A stretch of 50,510 nucleotides of DNA from Phycisphaerales bacterium (GCA_013044165.1 JABEVB010000127.1:1-50510); one strand, 5' to 3'. Positions 1-9,158 are shown, counted from the first letter of the stretch. Notes: a model not told the origin generated them from the letters alone. Translations and numbers: made by a program.

Positions 1-1
1 A

Positions 2-109
2 TGCCAAAGCGCCCAGCGAGGCTTCCAGCGATTAAACAGTTCTCAACTGATAAAGGATGTTCTGGAAGGAATTGTCTTCGAAGATGGAGTTAAAAAACAA
101 ACCGCCTGA
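2..109 (+). CDS. IS256-family transposase, C-terminal fragment (cut by window edge)
   Basis: The frame opening at base 2 reads about 35 residues to a TGA at 107-109. It contains the stretch GFQRLNSSQL followed by a valine/isoleucine-rich segment and FEDGVKK. This resembles the C-terminus of IS256 (Transposase_mut) transposases, which typically end in a W/F-x-R-L-N-G-x-x-x-L motif and a G-I/V-x-F-x-D-G-I/V segment. The DDE catalytic core would lie left of the window, so whether the element is intact cannot be judged. The match is from memory of the family and is short. Confidence 0.6.
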   Translation, partial: CQSAQRGFQRLNSSQLIKDVLEGIVFEDGVKKQTA

Positions 110-111
110 AA

Positions 112-140
112 CTTCCATCCACAAGATTTGACAATAGCTC
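112..140 (+). mobile_element. Probable right terminal end of the IS256-type element
   Basis: Just after the transposase stop lies a sequence containing CACAAGATTTGACAATAGCTC-like bases at 120-140. IS256-family ends usually place a short A/T-rich inverted repeat with a TTGACA-like core right after the transposase gene. The left end is outside the window, so the inverted repeat and the target duplication cannot be confirmed. The bases immediately after 140 would be the candidate 8-9 bp duplication. Confidence 0.4.
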
Positions 141-277
141 GGTGGAAAACTTTGGGTTAATGCGTTCCGCTCGCGCATGGGCGTACTTCTGACTGCAATA
201 ACTACCTCAAGCAGGGCCGGTCGCCCGCAGAAGTGAGCCGCCTATGGCCAGCGACGATAAGCTCTCTGCACTGCTGT

Positions 278-2488
278 TTATCCACCGGCGCGAACGGTGA
301 CGGTAATGGTCTCGGGAGAACTTGTGCCTGTGCGTTTAACTTGGAACGACGCAACATGATCCTGATAACGCATTGCGGAAATGGCACCCATAGAAGCAGA
401 TACTTTAGGCATGCGGGCGGCATAAACTTGCAGCGGAAGAGTGTCTTCGCCTTTGGCAAACCGCAGCGCAATCGCCAAGGTGTCGTGGCTGATGGCGACA
501 TGAGGAATGCGGCTGCGTCCTGTGGGTACAAACTGTGCGGTATCGCCGAGGAGAGCCATGCCCGATGTGATGGGGCAAAGCTCATAATACTTCCACATCG
601 CCGGCTTGAGGTGCCCACTTATGGCGACGGTAGCAGCCTGCACGCGTCCGTTATGAGTCCGCAGGTTGTAAATATAGCACTGGCCGGAGATGCCAAGTGA
701 GGTCGGAGTAACGGTAAACTCGCCACGATCACCATCTCGTCGGCAGATGAATACATAATCTGTGCGTGGGTTCTGATGAGCAAACGTAGCTGCGATGAGA
801 GGGCGAGATAAGTGGCGAGCGTCGTTCAAGATGGTTTGGTCTGTTGGAACCAGTGGTTCATCAGGTTTTACTATGACGCCATCGGCGCGAATTGCGCGAA
901 AAATGTTGGAAGCTGACTCTTTGCCAAGTGCATCGCTAACGCCTACAGGCCCAGCGGTGAGCGTGGCGATCAGGATATTCTCGGTTTCGGTGCTGCGAAA
1001 GTTGTCTACCCAGGGCCACGAGCCAATCGCTCTGGCAAATGCGTCATTGTAAATGGCATCGTTGTAACGATCCGGGCAGAAGCCGTCGGTCGCCACGCGA
1101 ACGGATGTAAGGTTGCCATAGTGCGCGCCTTGCAGCAAAAACCGTGGAGTCTCCATGCAATATTGCATGGCCAAGCCGTACTTCTCGCACGCAGTGGCCA
1201 TATTGCCAGTAAAAGCCTTGCCAATACCGGGCGTGGAGGCCATGGCGGGCGAATGGCGGTAGATTTCGTTGAGCCAGTCTTGTTCGTAGCAGATTACGCC
1301 TGATCTATAGAGATAGTGAACAATATGATTCCACCAGCGCGCGTCAATCGCGGCGACGCCGGATATCAGATACTTCTTATGGTAAGGACTGGCGGGATCA
1401 ATCCATCGGGCGTGCGTTATAAGTGGCAAGCCAAGCTGATGTTGAAATGCTGCCAAGCCATCAGGAAAAAGTTCCGGCGCTGCTTTATACAGCATCGTTC
1501 CGCCGTAGTGGTTCCATGTCCCTTGTGCTATTTTGTCATTCATGGCGCCAAGCGGTCGGCCGCTGACGGACCTGTTTGATTTTTGATACCACCAACTATC
1601 GAGCTGAATATAATGTAACGGAATATGTTCCGAGGCAAATTGTTTCTTTAGCGCCAGCAGGGTGCCAATATAGCCAATCGCTTTATCAAAATGGTAATAG
1701 TAAGCTGCGCCGTTGTCAGTCCAGTAGCCGAGGTATTTGAGCAAGGCACCGGCGTTATTGGCTGTATGCGGGCGATGAAACGAGGTAGTTAACGCCCGGC
1801 CCCATTGGCTGAATGTATTCTCAATGCCACGTCCAAAAATCATGATCGTCGCGAGGCGTAATGTGCCCTCCCTCAGCCGCACCCGCCGTCCCACCGTTTG
1901 ACCGATCAGCGATTGACCGTTGCCGATCATGGCGTTGGTCATAAAGCCGTGCAGTGGGGAGATGACGGCGGTATGAAAGTGGTTGTCAAATAAAATCCAG
2001 GGAGTAGCGGTTGCGGCTAATTTAAATACATGCGGATAAAACACATGATTAGCAAAGCTAAAATGTAACAATCTCACCGGGGACCGGGTAAACGCCGGAA
2101 ATACTGGAAATGGGGTGTGGGCTGGCCCATGGATATCAAGATTAAACTCAACCATCGGCTTTTTTGAATAGCACCGAATAAAAGCCTGATTGGCCTGCTT
2201 GCCGGGCCAGGTAAATGCTACCTCTTGCCAAGGACCGTTGGCGTCCATACCTGACTGTACCTTAGCTTGGGTTATCGGACTGCCAACGGCGCCGCTGAAT
2301 GACCAATGGAATGGCATAAAAGTAACGGCATAGATGCCACTGTTGGGGGAGACAGTCACCTGTAATTGGGCCGACGCTCCGGCAAGCTTCAGCCTTTGCG
2401 GAGGTGATGATGCCATTGCATACGGTGCTAAGTTAATACCGGCCACAAATATGGCCGAGATGCCCGCCAGAATACCAAACTTGTGCAT
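278..2488 (-). CDS. Secreted glycoside hydrolase-like protein (alpha-galactosidase-like barrel), copy A
   Basis: A 736-residue protein starting at ATG 2488, preceded by GGAGCGG at a suitable spacing; an upstream in-frame extension is not supported. Residues 1-26 look like a Sec signal peptide ending AMA-SS. The N-terminal third is beta-rich. From about residue 250 there are barrel-like elements: YLGYWTDNGA, IQLDSWWY (Asp297), PLITHARWID, ICYEQDW (Asp404) and METPRF (Glu446). This arrangement recalls clan GH-D (GH27/GH36) alpha-galactosidases, where an Asp at the end of a strand is the nucleophile. The family assignment and Asp404 as catalytic residue are inference; no substrate can be named. 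It is a close paralogue of the next gene upstream (2839-5052), lies in the same direction and has its own promoter. Confidence 0.6.
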   Translation of the reverse strand: MHKFGILAGISAIFVAGINLAPYAMASSPPQRLKLAGASAQLQVTVSPNSGIYAVTFMPFHWSFSGAVGSPITQAKVQSGMDANGPWQEVAFTWPGKQANQAFIRCYSKKPMVEFNLDIHGPAHTPFPVFPAFTRSPVRLLHFSFANHVFYPHVFKLAATATPWILFDNHFHTAVISPLHGFMTNAMIGNGQSLIGQTVGRRVRLREGTLRLATIMIFGRGIENTFSQWGRALTTSFHRPHTANNAGALLKYLGYWTDNGAAYYYHFDKAIGYIGTLLALKKQFASEHIPLHYIQLDSWWYQKSNRSVSGRPLGAMNDKIAQGTWNHYGGTMLYKAAPELFPDGLAAFQHQLGLPLITHARWIDPASPYHKKYLISGVAAIDARWWNHIVHYLYRSGVICYEQDWLNEIYRHSPAMASTPGIGKAFTGNMATACEKYGLAMQYCMETPRFLLQGAHYGNLTSVRVATDGFCPDRYNDAIYNDAFARAIGSWPWVDNFRSTETENILIATLTAGPVGVSDALGKESASNIFRAIRADGVIVKPDEPLVPTDQTILNDARHLSRPLIAATFAHQNPRTDYVFICRRDGDRGEFTVTPTSLGISGQCYIYNLRTHNGRVQAATVAISGHLKPAMWKYYELCPITSGMALLGDTAQFVPTGRSRIPHVAISHDTLAIALRFAKGEDTLPLQVYAARMPKVSASMGAISAMRYQDHVASFQVKRTGTSSPETITVTVRAGG

Positions 2489-2519
2489 GTAGACCGCTCC
2501 ATATGGAATTTCAAAACAA

Positions 2520-2548
2520 ATTATAGTGCGGTAGGGACTCAATACCAA
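2520..2548 (-). promoter_or_regulatory. Sigma70-like promoter of GH-like copy A
   Basis: Read on the minus strand: TTGGTA (-35), 17 bases, TATAAT (-10). The predicted transcript starts about 25 bases before the ATG at 2488. The same arrangement is conserved ahead of copy B, which strengthens the call. Confidence 0.6.
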
Positions 2549-2838
2549 CTGCTCATGGCCCCGCGGTTGAGCATGGCAGGCATCGCACAAGTGACGTACA
2601 TGTTGGTCATCGCAATGTAACGAATTCAAATTCTGCTGAGGCGTCGCTACCCTCATACCTGCTTATTGATTGAAGGTTCGTACGTCGGGTCCAGTGCCCC
2701 ACAAACGCGCCTGCAATGCAGAAACGCTGCAAGCCAAATGTGTCGAGTATCAGGCCTTAAGGCGATGACCGACACGCCACAAGCTCCGTCAGTTGACAAT
2801 GGCGATAGACGTTCGTGTTGTCGTCCAATGTGCTTTAA
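2549..2838. other. Intergenic DNA between the two GH-like genes
   Basis: No coding potential, RNA gene or repeat recognised on either strand. It separates the stop of copy B (2839) from the promoter of copy A. I see no hairpin followed by a T-tract, so a terminator for copy B cannot be placed. Confidence 0.4.
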
Positions 2839-5052
2839 TTATTGCCCGTTGCTCGTGGCAGTCATGTTTACGTTGCCGGTTACATCATGGCCGCTGCGTT
2901 TTACCTCGCAGGTAAAAATATCATTTTGATAGCGACCATCAGCTATAGCGCCGCCAGAAGCGGTTAATTTGGGCATGTGGGTAGCATAGAGTTGCATCGG
3001 CAAAGTGGCTTCGCCTTTGGCAAACCGCAAAGCAACCGTCAATGTGCCGTGTCTGATCACGGCGTGAGGAATGCGGCTGCGTCCTGTGGGTACAAACTGA
3101 GCTGTATCGCCGAGGAGAGCAATGCCCGAGGTTATGGGGCAAAGTTCATAATAGGCCCAGCCGGCTTTGCCTAGCTGGTCGCGGACGGGCTGAGCAGACG
3201 CCTGCGCATGGCCGCTCTTAGTCCGCATGTTGTAAATATAGCACTGGCCGGAGAGACCAAGCGAAGCCGGCGTGAAGGAAAAATCGCTTTGGTCGGCCTC
3301 TCGTCGGCAGATGAACACATACTCTGTGCGTGGGTTCTGATTGGTAAACGTGGCAGCAATGAGAGGGTGAGATAGGTGCCGGGCATCGGCCAGAATGGTT
3401 TGGTCGGTTGGCACGATAGGCTCATCCGGTTTGACGATCACTCCATCAGCACGAACGGCCTCAAAGATATTGGAGGGGGATTCCTGCCCCATGGCGTCGC
3501 TTACGCCCACTACGCCGGCGGAAAGCGTCGCAAGAATCAGGTTCTCGGTTTCCGTGCTGCGAAAGTTGTCTACCCAAGGCCACGAGCCAATGGCGCGGGC
3601 AAAAGCGTAGTTGTAAAGAGCATCGTCGTAACGGTCATAGCAGAATCGGTCGGTTGCAACCCGGACGGAGGTGAGGTTGGCATAATGAGCGCCCTGCAGC
3701 ATGAATCGAGGTGTTTCCATGCAGTATTGCATAGCCAAGCCATACTTTTGACATGCCACGGCCATGTCATCGGTAAATGCCCGGCCGATACCCGGCGTGG
3801 TGGCCATGGCTGGCGAATGACGGTAGATTCGATTCATCCAATCCTGTGCGTAGCAAATGACTCCCGATGAATGTAAATAGTTCGCGATATGGTTCCACCA
3901 GCGTGGATCAATCGCAGCTACGCCGGATATTACATACTTTTTGTGATAGGGGCTGTCTACATCAATCCATCGGCCGTGTGTTATCAGCGGCAGTCCAAGC
4001 TTGTGTTGAAAAGCCGCCAAGCCATCAGGAAAAAGCTCCGGAGCGGCCTTATAGAGCATGGTTCCGCCGTAATGATTCCATGAGCCTTGCGCTACTTTGC
4101 CATTCATGGCTCCAAGATGTCTGCCGTTGATGAAGGTGTTGGATTTTTCATACCACCAACTGTCGAGTTGCAGGTAGCCCAGCGGGATATGCTCGCTGGC
4201 GAATTGCTTTTTTACCGCCAGCAAAGTGCCCGCATACCCAAGCGACCTGACAAAGTGGTAGTAATACACGGCACCATTGTCCGTCCAATAGCCAAGGTAT
4301 TTGAGCATGGCATTGGCATTGTTTGCGGTGCGCGGGCGATGAAAGGCGGTCGTGAGTGTGCGTCCCCATTGTCGAAATGTATGCTCGATGCCGTGGCCAA
4401 AGACCATAATGGTTGTAAGCGGCAGCGTGCCGCTGGTCAGTCGCACGCGGGAGCCGACTGTCTGGCCCAGTAACGAATGACCACTGCCGATCATCGTGTT
4501 GGTCATAAAGCTGTGGAGCGGCGACATGACGACGGTCGCAAAGGCGTGGTTAAAGAGTATCCAGGGAGTAGCAGTGCGAGCTAAGTAGAAGGCATGAGGA
4601 TAAAACTCGTGATTACCAAAACTCAGATGAAACAAGCCTCGTGGAAATTTGGTAAACGCCGGAAATACTGGAAATGGCGTGTGGGCTGGCCCATGGATAT
4701 CAAGATTAAACTCAACCATCGTTTTTTTTGAATAACACCGAATAAATGCCTGATTGGCCTGCTGGCCGGGCCAGGTAAACGCTATCTCCTGCCAAGGACC
4801 GTTGGCGTCCATACCTGACTGTACCTTAGCTTGGGTTATCGGACTGCCAACGGTGCCGCTGAATGACCAATGGAATGGGGTAAAGGTAACGGCATAGGTT
4901 CCGATGCTGGGGGAGACAGTCACCTCCAATTGGTCAGATGCTGCAGAAACGTTGAGTGTTTGGGGAGGTGACGATGCCATCGCTCGCGGCGCTAAGTTAA
5001 TACCGGCTGCAAATAAGGCCAGGATAGCCACCAGAAGGCCAAACTTTTGCAT
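2839..5052 (-). CDS. Secreted glycoside hydrolase-like protein (alpha-galactosidase-like barrel), copy B
   Basis: A 737-residue paralogue of the protein at 278-2488, collinear along its whole length. ATG 5052 is preceded by GGAG seven bases upstream. It has a signal peptide (MQKFGLLVAILALF, cleavage near AMA-SS), a beta-rich N-terminal region and barrel-type motifs: YLGYWTDNGA, LQLDSWWY, ICYAQDW, METPRF. The Glu before the candidate nucleophile Asp of copy A (YEQDW) is Ala here (YAQDW); the Asp is kept. The middle and C-terminal parts differ from copy A much more than the 5' third. Likely role is outside the cytoplasm on a galactoside-like or related oligosaccharide, by resemblance to clan GH-D only. 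Confidence 0.6.
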   Translation of the reverse strand: MQKFGLLVAILALFAAGINLAPRAMASSPPQTLNVSAASDQLEVTVSPSIGTYAVTFTPFHWSFSGTVGSPITQAKVQSGMDANGPWQEIAFTWPGQQANQAFIRCYSKKTMVEFNLDIHGPAHTPFPVFPAFTKFPRGLFHLSFGNHEFYPHAFYLARTATPWILFNHAFATVVMSPLHSFMTNTMIGSGHSLLGQTVGSRVRLTSGTLPLTTIMVFGHGIEHTFRQWGRTLTTAFHRPRTANNANAMLKYLGYWTDNGAVYYYHFVRSLGYAGTLLAVKKQFASEHIPLGYLQLDSWWYEKSNTFINGRHLGAMNGKVAQGSWNHYGGTMLYKAAPELFPDGLAAFQHKLGLPLITHGRWIDVDSPYHKKYVISGVAAIDPRWWNHIANYLHSSGVICYAQDWMNRIYRHSPAMATTPGIGRAFTDDMAVACQKYGLAMQYCMETPRFMLQGAHYANLTSVRVATDRFCYDRYDDALYNYAFARAIGSWPWVDNFRSTETENLILATLSAGVVGVSDAMGQESPSNIFEAVRADGVIVKPDEPIVPTDQTILADARHLSHPLIAATFTNQNPRTEYVFICRREADQSDFSFTPASLGLSGQCYIYNMRTKSGHAQASAQPVRDQLGKAGWAYYELCPITSGIALLGDTAQFVPTGRSRIPHAVIRHGTLTVALRFAKGEATLPMQLYATHMPKLTASGGAIADGRYQNDIFTCEVKRSGHDVTGNVNMTATSNGQ

Positions 5053-5082
5053 GTAACTACTCCAAGTATAATTTCCTCATGA

Positions 5083-5111
5083 ATGATAGTGGGGCGGCGA
5101 CTGAATGCCAA
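5083..5111 (-). promoter_or_regulatory. Sigma70-like promoter of GH-like copy B
   Basis: Minus strand: TTGGCA (-35), 17 bases, TATCAT (-10), about 30 bases before the ATG at 5052. It aligns base for base in position with the promoter of copy A, so the duplicated unit includes the promoter. Confidence 0.5.
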
Positions 5112-5494
5112 CTGCAATTGGCCAGACCATCGAGCATGATGGGCAAAGCGTTGCTCTGATGTTGTGTTGTCAATTAAAGTTAAGTGCTGTTTAGCCGGTA
5201 GAACCGAGGACTCATCTCCGCGGGCGCATGCAGCAAACGACTGTTTTGTGCACATCGCGTATTACAGGCTGTACGTTGCAGGGACATCCTGTAAATCTGA
5301 AACACTCTTGAGATCGGTGGGCCGCCATGCGTGCCACGCTGTCAAATAACAATGCGCATGCGATTTATAAAGCAGCTCATTTATGCGGTTTTATTGAAAT
5401 CCATAAGCTACGCAAAGGTTGCTTCAGGCAGAGTTCGCCCGCCGTGATCATGCCTTCTCCTGCTGGCAACGGGCGTCCGCTTCAAAGTTGCCGG
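5112..5494. other. Gene-free stretch
   Basis: About 380 bases between the promoter of copy B and the stop codon of the NHL/thioredoxin gene. I see no convincing gene, tRNA-like arm, repeat or intrinsic terminator. It may hold upstream regulatory DNA for copy B. Confidence 0.35.
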
Positions 5495-7531
5495 CTACGG
5501 TTGCGGCAGGTTGATGGCGTGGTTGCCACTGCTTGCGAATGCCACATGCGCCTGCCAGCGGGCTTGTGCCGGGCGGCAAACCGATGCCACGCCATTGGTG
5601 CAGTAACTGTAGTAAATATCGAAGCTCCAGGTGCCATCGGTTGCAAGGGCCGACCTGGGCAATGTTTTGGGATCAAGCGTGAATGTGACTTGATGCGTCT
5701 TGCCGGCCCCCAGCGTTTGTTGAAAAAGCACCGCGCCGCCGTCTGCTACTCGCAGCGAGACCGGTACCCCCGGAGTAAGGTGCGCATCGGTGGGAATGTG
5801 CAAATCGGCATTGATGACAACTGGTTTGCCATCACTGAGGGTTAGATTGAGCGTGGTGTTTGCCGTGATTGCCAAGTCGCGGGCTTCCTGTTGCGGTATA
5901 AGGGGCGAATGCAGGCCGGCGATAACCACTTCATGCCAGGTCTTGGTGCGGCCATTGATCATGACGATGCGTTGGTTGTCGGTATCGGCAACAAAAATGG
6001 TGTTGCCAGTAACGCTTAGCCCGCCGGGTTCATAAAACTGCACCGCGCCTCCGGGGGTGCCTACACCCGGTTGGCCCGTGCCCGCAAAGGTGGCCACATT
6101 GCCCGTCTTGGGATTGATAAGTCGCAGTTTATGATTGTAGGTATCAGCAACAAGCAGTTTGCCGTTGAAGACTGCCACGCCCAGGTCGTGCTGCAACAGC
6201 GCCACGTCACGGTTGCCGTCTTCATCACCAAAATCAAACAGGCCGTGGCCCACCACGGTAAAAACGTTGTCGTTGGTAAGGTTAACGCCGCGTACAGCGC
6301 TGTTTTCAGAGTCGGCAAAGTATAGGGTGTTGCCGTCGAGTGCCAAGCCCGCGGGTTGAGCGAGCGCGGCATCAGGACCGTAGCCGTCCTGCAGGCCCTC
6401 ACCGCCGGAACCAGCCAACGGTTGGGCCTTAAGAGTTTTGAGATTCATCTTCCAAATTTGATGCTCACCAGCCATTGCAATGTAAAGTCTCTGTGCGCGA
6501 ACCGCCAAGTCCCATGGCGAGTTAATGCCCTGTGCCGTACCCGTTCCGCCGCCGGTAACATCATAAACCTCATGGCCTGTGCCGAGGATGGTTGTTACCT
6601 GCATGGTTTTCAGATTGACTTTGCGAATCAGGTGGTTAAGCGTGTCGGCAACATAGAGAGTGTGTCCTTCCAAAGCAAGACCTTGGGGACCGTTAAACTC
6701 TGCGGTTGCTGCCGAGCCGTCGCGGTGACCGGCTTTGCCACAGCCGATAATGGCTTCGAGCGTGGCCATGGCGTGATCGTTGGGCCAAGAAGCGATCACA
6801 ATGCGGTTATGGTCGCTGTCGCTGATGAAAAGTCGCTTGCCTTCGGCATCGGCCAGCACCTTGCCAGGAAAAGACAAGCCTGAAGCGGACTGCAGGGCGG
6901 CTTGGTGCGGCAGAACCAAAGGTTCTTTGGCCAGCCAGCCGTGCAGTCGGTCGGTAAGCAGCGTTTTGGCAATGACTTTTTCCAAACTGTCGCGGTTGCC
7001 TTCGCCGGACACGGCTCCCACAATGCGCCCACGCGCATCCACCAGAACGAGCGTGGGCCAACTGTTTACGCCATAACTGTCCCAGATTTTCATGTTTTGA
7101 TCTACGACGATGGGGTGCTGGATTTTATACCGGAGCACCGCCTGGCGGATATTGGCGAGGGTGCTTTCATTGGTGAACTTTGCGGAATGTACTCCAATAA
7201 TAACGAATGGCTGGCCTTTGAAGTGGTTCTGCAGGTAATCGAGATCAGGAATAATGTGCATGAAATTGATGCAGCCGTAGGTCCAAAAGTCCAGCAGCAC
7301 AACCTGACCCTTGAGCTGATGTTTGAAGCTCAAAGGTTCAGGCGTATTGAGCCACTTAAAATCTGGCGGAAAATCGGGTGCACGCACCTGATCGTCAAAC
7401 ATGCTGGCCGCTCCATATAAGAACGCGGGCGGATGCAGAATAAGCCGCAGCGACAAGGCCGCCACGACGATAGCGCCGCACACGAGGGATATAAAACCAA
7501 TTCGCCATTGCTTGAACCATGAGAAAAGCAT
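5495..7531 (-). CDS. Membrane-anchored thioredoxin-fold/NHL-repeat protein
   Basis: A 678-residue protein; ATG 7531 follows GGAG by seven bases. Residues 10-32 form one membrane segment, placing the rest outside the cytoplasmic membrane. Residues about 50-190 are a TlpA/NHLRC2-type thioredoxin domain (VVLLDFWTYGCINF, HSAKF, WPTLVLVD). Residues about 210-530 hold several NHL beta-propeller repeats (GPQGLALEG, VADTLNHLIRKV, FADSENSAVRGV, VADTYNHKLRLI, VADTDNQRIVMI). The last 110 residues are an unassigned beta-rich domain. In NHLRC2-type proteins the active site is usually CCINC; here it reads GCINF (Gly86, Cys87, Phe90), so only one cysteine remains and classical disulfide exchange looks impossible. 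It may bind or scaffold rather than catalyse. No operon partner is obvious. Confidence 0.8.
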   Translation of the reverse strand: MLFSWFKQWRIGFISLVCGAIVVAALSLRLILHPPAFLYGAASMFDDQVRAPDFPPDFKWLNTPEPLSFKHQLKGQVVLLDFWTYGCINFMHIIPDLDYLQNHFKGQPFVIIGVHSAKFTNESTLANIRQAVLRYKIQHPIVVDQNMKIWDSYGVNSWPTLVLVDARGRIVGAVSGEGNRDSLEKVIAKTLLTDRLHGWLAKEPLVLPHQAALQSASGLSFPGKVLADAEGKRLFISDSDHNRIVIASWPNDHAMATLEAIIGCGKAGHRDGSAATAEFNGPQGLALEGHTLYVADTLNHLIRKVNLKTMQVTTILGTGHEVYDVTGGGTGTAQGINSPWDLAVRAQRLYIAMAGEHQIWKMNLKTLKAQPLAGSGGEGLQDGYGPDAALAQPAGLALDGNTLYFADSENSAVRGVNLTNDNVFTVVGHGLFDFGDEDGNRDVALLQHDLGVAVFNGKLLVADTYNHKLRLINPKTGNVATFAGTGQPGVGTPGGAVQFYEPGGLSVTGNTIFVADTDNQRIVMINGRTKTWHEVVIAGLHSPLIPQQEARDLAITANTTLNLTLSDGKPVVINADLHIPTDAHLTPGVPVSLRVADGGAVLFQQTLGAGKTHQVTFTLDPKTLPRSALATDGTWSFDIYYSYCTNGVASVCRPAQARWQAHVAFASSGNHAINLPQP

Positions 7532-7643
7532 TATAACACTCCATGAACGCCTTGTGTGCCACTGCCAGCCCCAAATTCAGGATCGGCAAGGGTTGGTCGC
7601 GTAAGCACCGATTACCTTACGTTTGAGCCTAGGAGATCAGATT

Positions 7644-7913
7644 ATGCCCGGATGTATCATTTTACTGGCGGGGGCGATCTGGCCGCGGTTTACGCTGGCC
7701 ATGTTGTGGCTGTTTTCGGACTATCCGGCAAAGGCCTTTGACTCCGTGTTGTGGCCCTTGCTGGGCTTTTTTGTGCTGCCGGCAACCACTTTGGGTTACG
7801 AACTGGCCCGCAATTGGAGCACTCATGGCTCTCTTGCCGGCGGATGGTTTTTGCTGCCGGCGGTGGGTTTGCTGTATGACCTCGGCTACACGGGCGCGGC
7901 GGCCAAGCGATGA
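7644..7913 (+). CDS. Small membrane protein, unknown function
   Basis: An 89-residue hydrophobic protein. The start at ATG 7644 is chosen because AGGAG lies eight bases upstream; an in-frame start 21 bases earlier lacks this. Three membrane segments are likely: about residues 4-24, 36-55 and 70-85, with a charged C-terminus (AAAKR). The PGCIILL start and the AFDSVLWPLLGFF segment resemble small uncharacterised membrane proteins I have seen in other bacteria, but I cannot name a family. It is divergent from the NHL/thioredoxin gene, with 112 bases between starts that must hold both promoters. Confidence 0.6.
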   Translation: MPGCIILLAGAIWPRFTLAMLWLFSDYPAKAFDSVLWPLLGFFVLPATTLGYELARNWSTHGSLAGGWFLLPAVGLLYDLGYTGAAAKR

Positions 7914-8195
7914 CGATCGGCGGCTGTTAATCGCCACCGGCTGCCGCCGTGGCATTTGTGCAGGCGTTGGGAATGTTTGCCATCGAGGTGGGGTTAAGAA
8001 GGCTTGCGGGCACGACCGGATGTAACGACGTAGGTTGTGGCGTTCGAAATAGGTACGTCTACCGCTATGCGGCATCGGCGGGTGAATGCAGGAGGCCGCA
8101 AGAACATCGTTCAGAAGTTGGATCGGTTTTTCGGTCGGATCATAACATGGGTAGGGCCGTAGGAATATAAATAGTTACCAGTTCTGCTGGTGCGG

Positions 8196-9158
8196 CTAGC
8201 CTTTGATGCCGGTGGTGGCAATACCCTCGATGAATGTCTTTTGTGCCATGAAAAACAGCACCAGCACGGGCACAATGACCAGCACGCTGGCGGCCATCAG
8301 CAGGTTCCATGATGTGTTGCCAAGCTGCGAATAAAAGCTTTGCAATCCCAAGGCAAGGGTGTACTGCTGCGATCGTTGAATGTAGACCAAGGGTGCTAAA
8401 AAGTCGTTCCAAACGGCCATGAACGAAAACAGTGCCACCACCGTAAGGGCGGGTTTGGCCAGCGGCAGAATAATGCGTACAAAGATGCCGAACTCAGAGC
8501 AGCCGTCCATGCGAGCCGCTTCGGAGAGTTCATCGGGGATGGTCATAAAGAATTGTCGCAGCAAAAAGATGTTAAAAGCCGAGCCAAACCATGCTGGCAC
8601 CCAGAGTGGTTTAAACGTGCCCAGCCATTGCATGCCGGTATGATCGCCAAGCCAGCGAAAGATAATAAACAGCGACACCATCGTTACCGGAAAAGGGATC
8701 ATCATGGTGGCGAGCATGATGGCAAACAAGACGCCGCGGCCACGGAACTTAATTTTGGCAAAGCCATAGGCGACAATCGCGCTGGAAATGGTGGTGCCCA
8801 GCACGGTCAGCAGCGCGATGATGAGGGTATTGCGTGTCCAGAGCAGAAAGTTGCTGTTATGTCGGGTGAAAATGGCTTTGTAGTTATGCCATTGGACGGG
8901 ATGGGGAATCCATTGCGGGGGGTTGCTCATAACATGGGAGTTGCTTTTAAGGCTGGTGGATACCATCCATAAAAATGGCACCAGAGCCGCAGCGCAAATT
9001 AAAATGAGCGCAGCATGGATGAGCAATTGCTGCATCAGGCGACGTCGCTTTTGCATGGCCAGATGGGTGTGCATTACAGCCTGGCCGACCAGTGCCTGAT
9101 GGCGCAGCGAATCGGGCGGCGGTGTTTGTGGTGTTGGGATGTTGTGTGCGTTGGTCAT
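8196..9158 (-). CDS. Sugar ABC transporter permease, MalG type
   Basis: A 320-residue inner-membrane subunit of a CUT1-type carbohydrate importer. Six membrane segments are expected; the first is around residues 45-65 after an unusually long cytoplasmic N-terminus (about 45 residues). The EAA loop that docks the ATPase is at about 210-238 (ELSEAARMDGCSEF...ILPLAKPAL). It is the last gene of a three-gene unit, 27 bases after the MalF-type gene. No clear ribosome site precedes ATG 9158, so translation may depend on coupling or the start may differ slightly. No ATPase gene follows. Confidence 0.88.
   Translation of the reverse strand: MTNAHNIPTPQTPPPDSLRHQALVGQAVMHTHLAMQKRRRLMQQLLIHAALILICAAALVPFLWMVSTSLKSNSHVMSNPPQWIPHPVQWHNYKAIFTRHNSNFLLWTRNTLIIALLTVLGTTISSAIVAYGFAKIKFRGRGVLFAIMLATMMIPFPVTMVSLFIIFRWLGDHTGMQWLGTFKPLWVPAWFGSAFNIFLLRQFFMTIPDELSEAARMDGCSEFGIFVRIILPLAKPALTVVALFSFMAVWNDFLAPLVYIQRSQQYTLALGLQSFYSQLGNTSWNLLMAASVLVIVPVLVLFFMAQKTFIEGIATTGIKG

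Noticed and set aside
233..700. A 155-codon open frame antisense to the GH-like copy A
   Set aside because: Lies wholly inside the real gene and its sequence shows no family pattern.
7524..7535. TATAAT-like sequence directly at the start codon of the NHL/thioredoxin gene
   Set aside because: It overlaps the ATG and comes after GGAG; a promoter there would leave the ribosome site outside the transcript.
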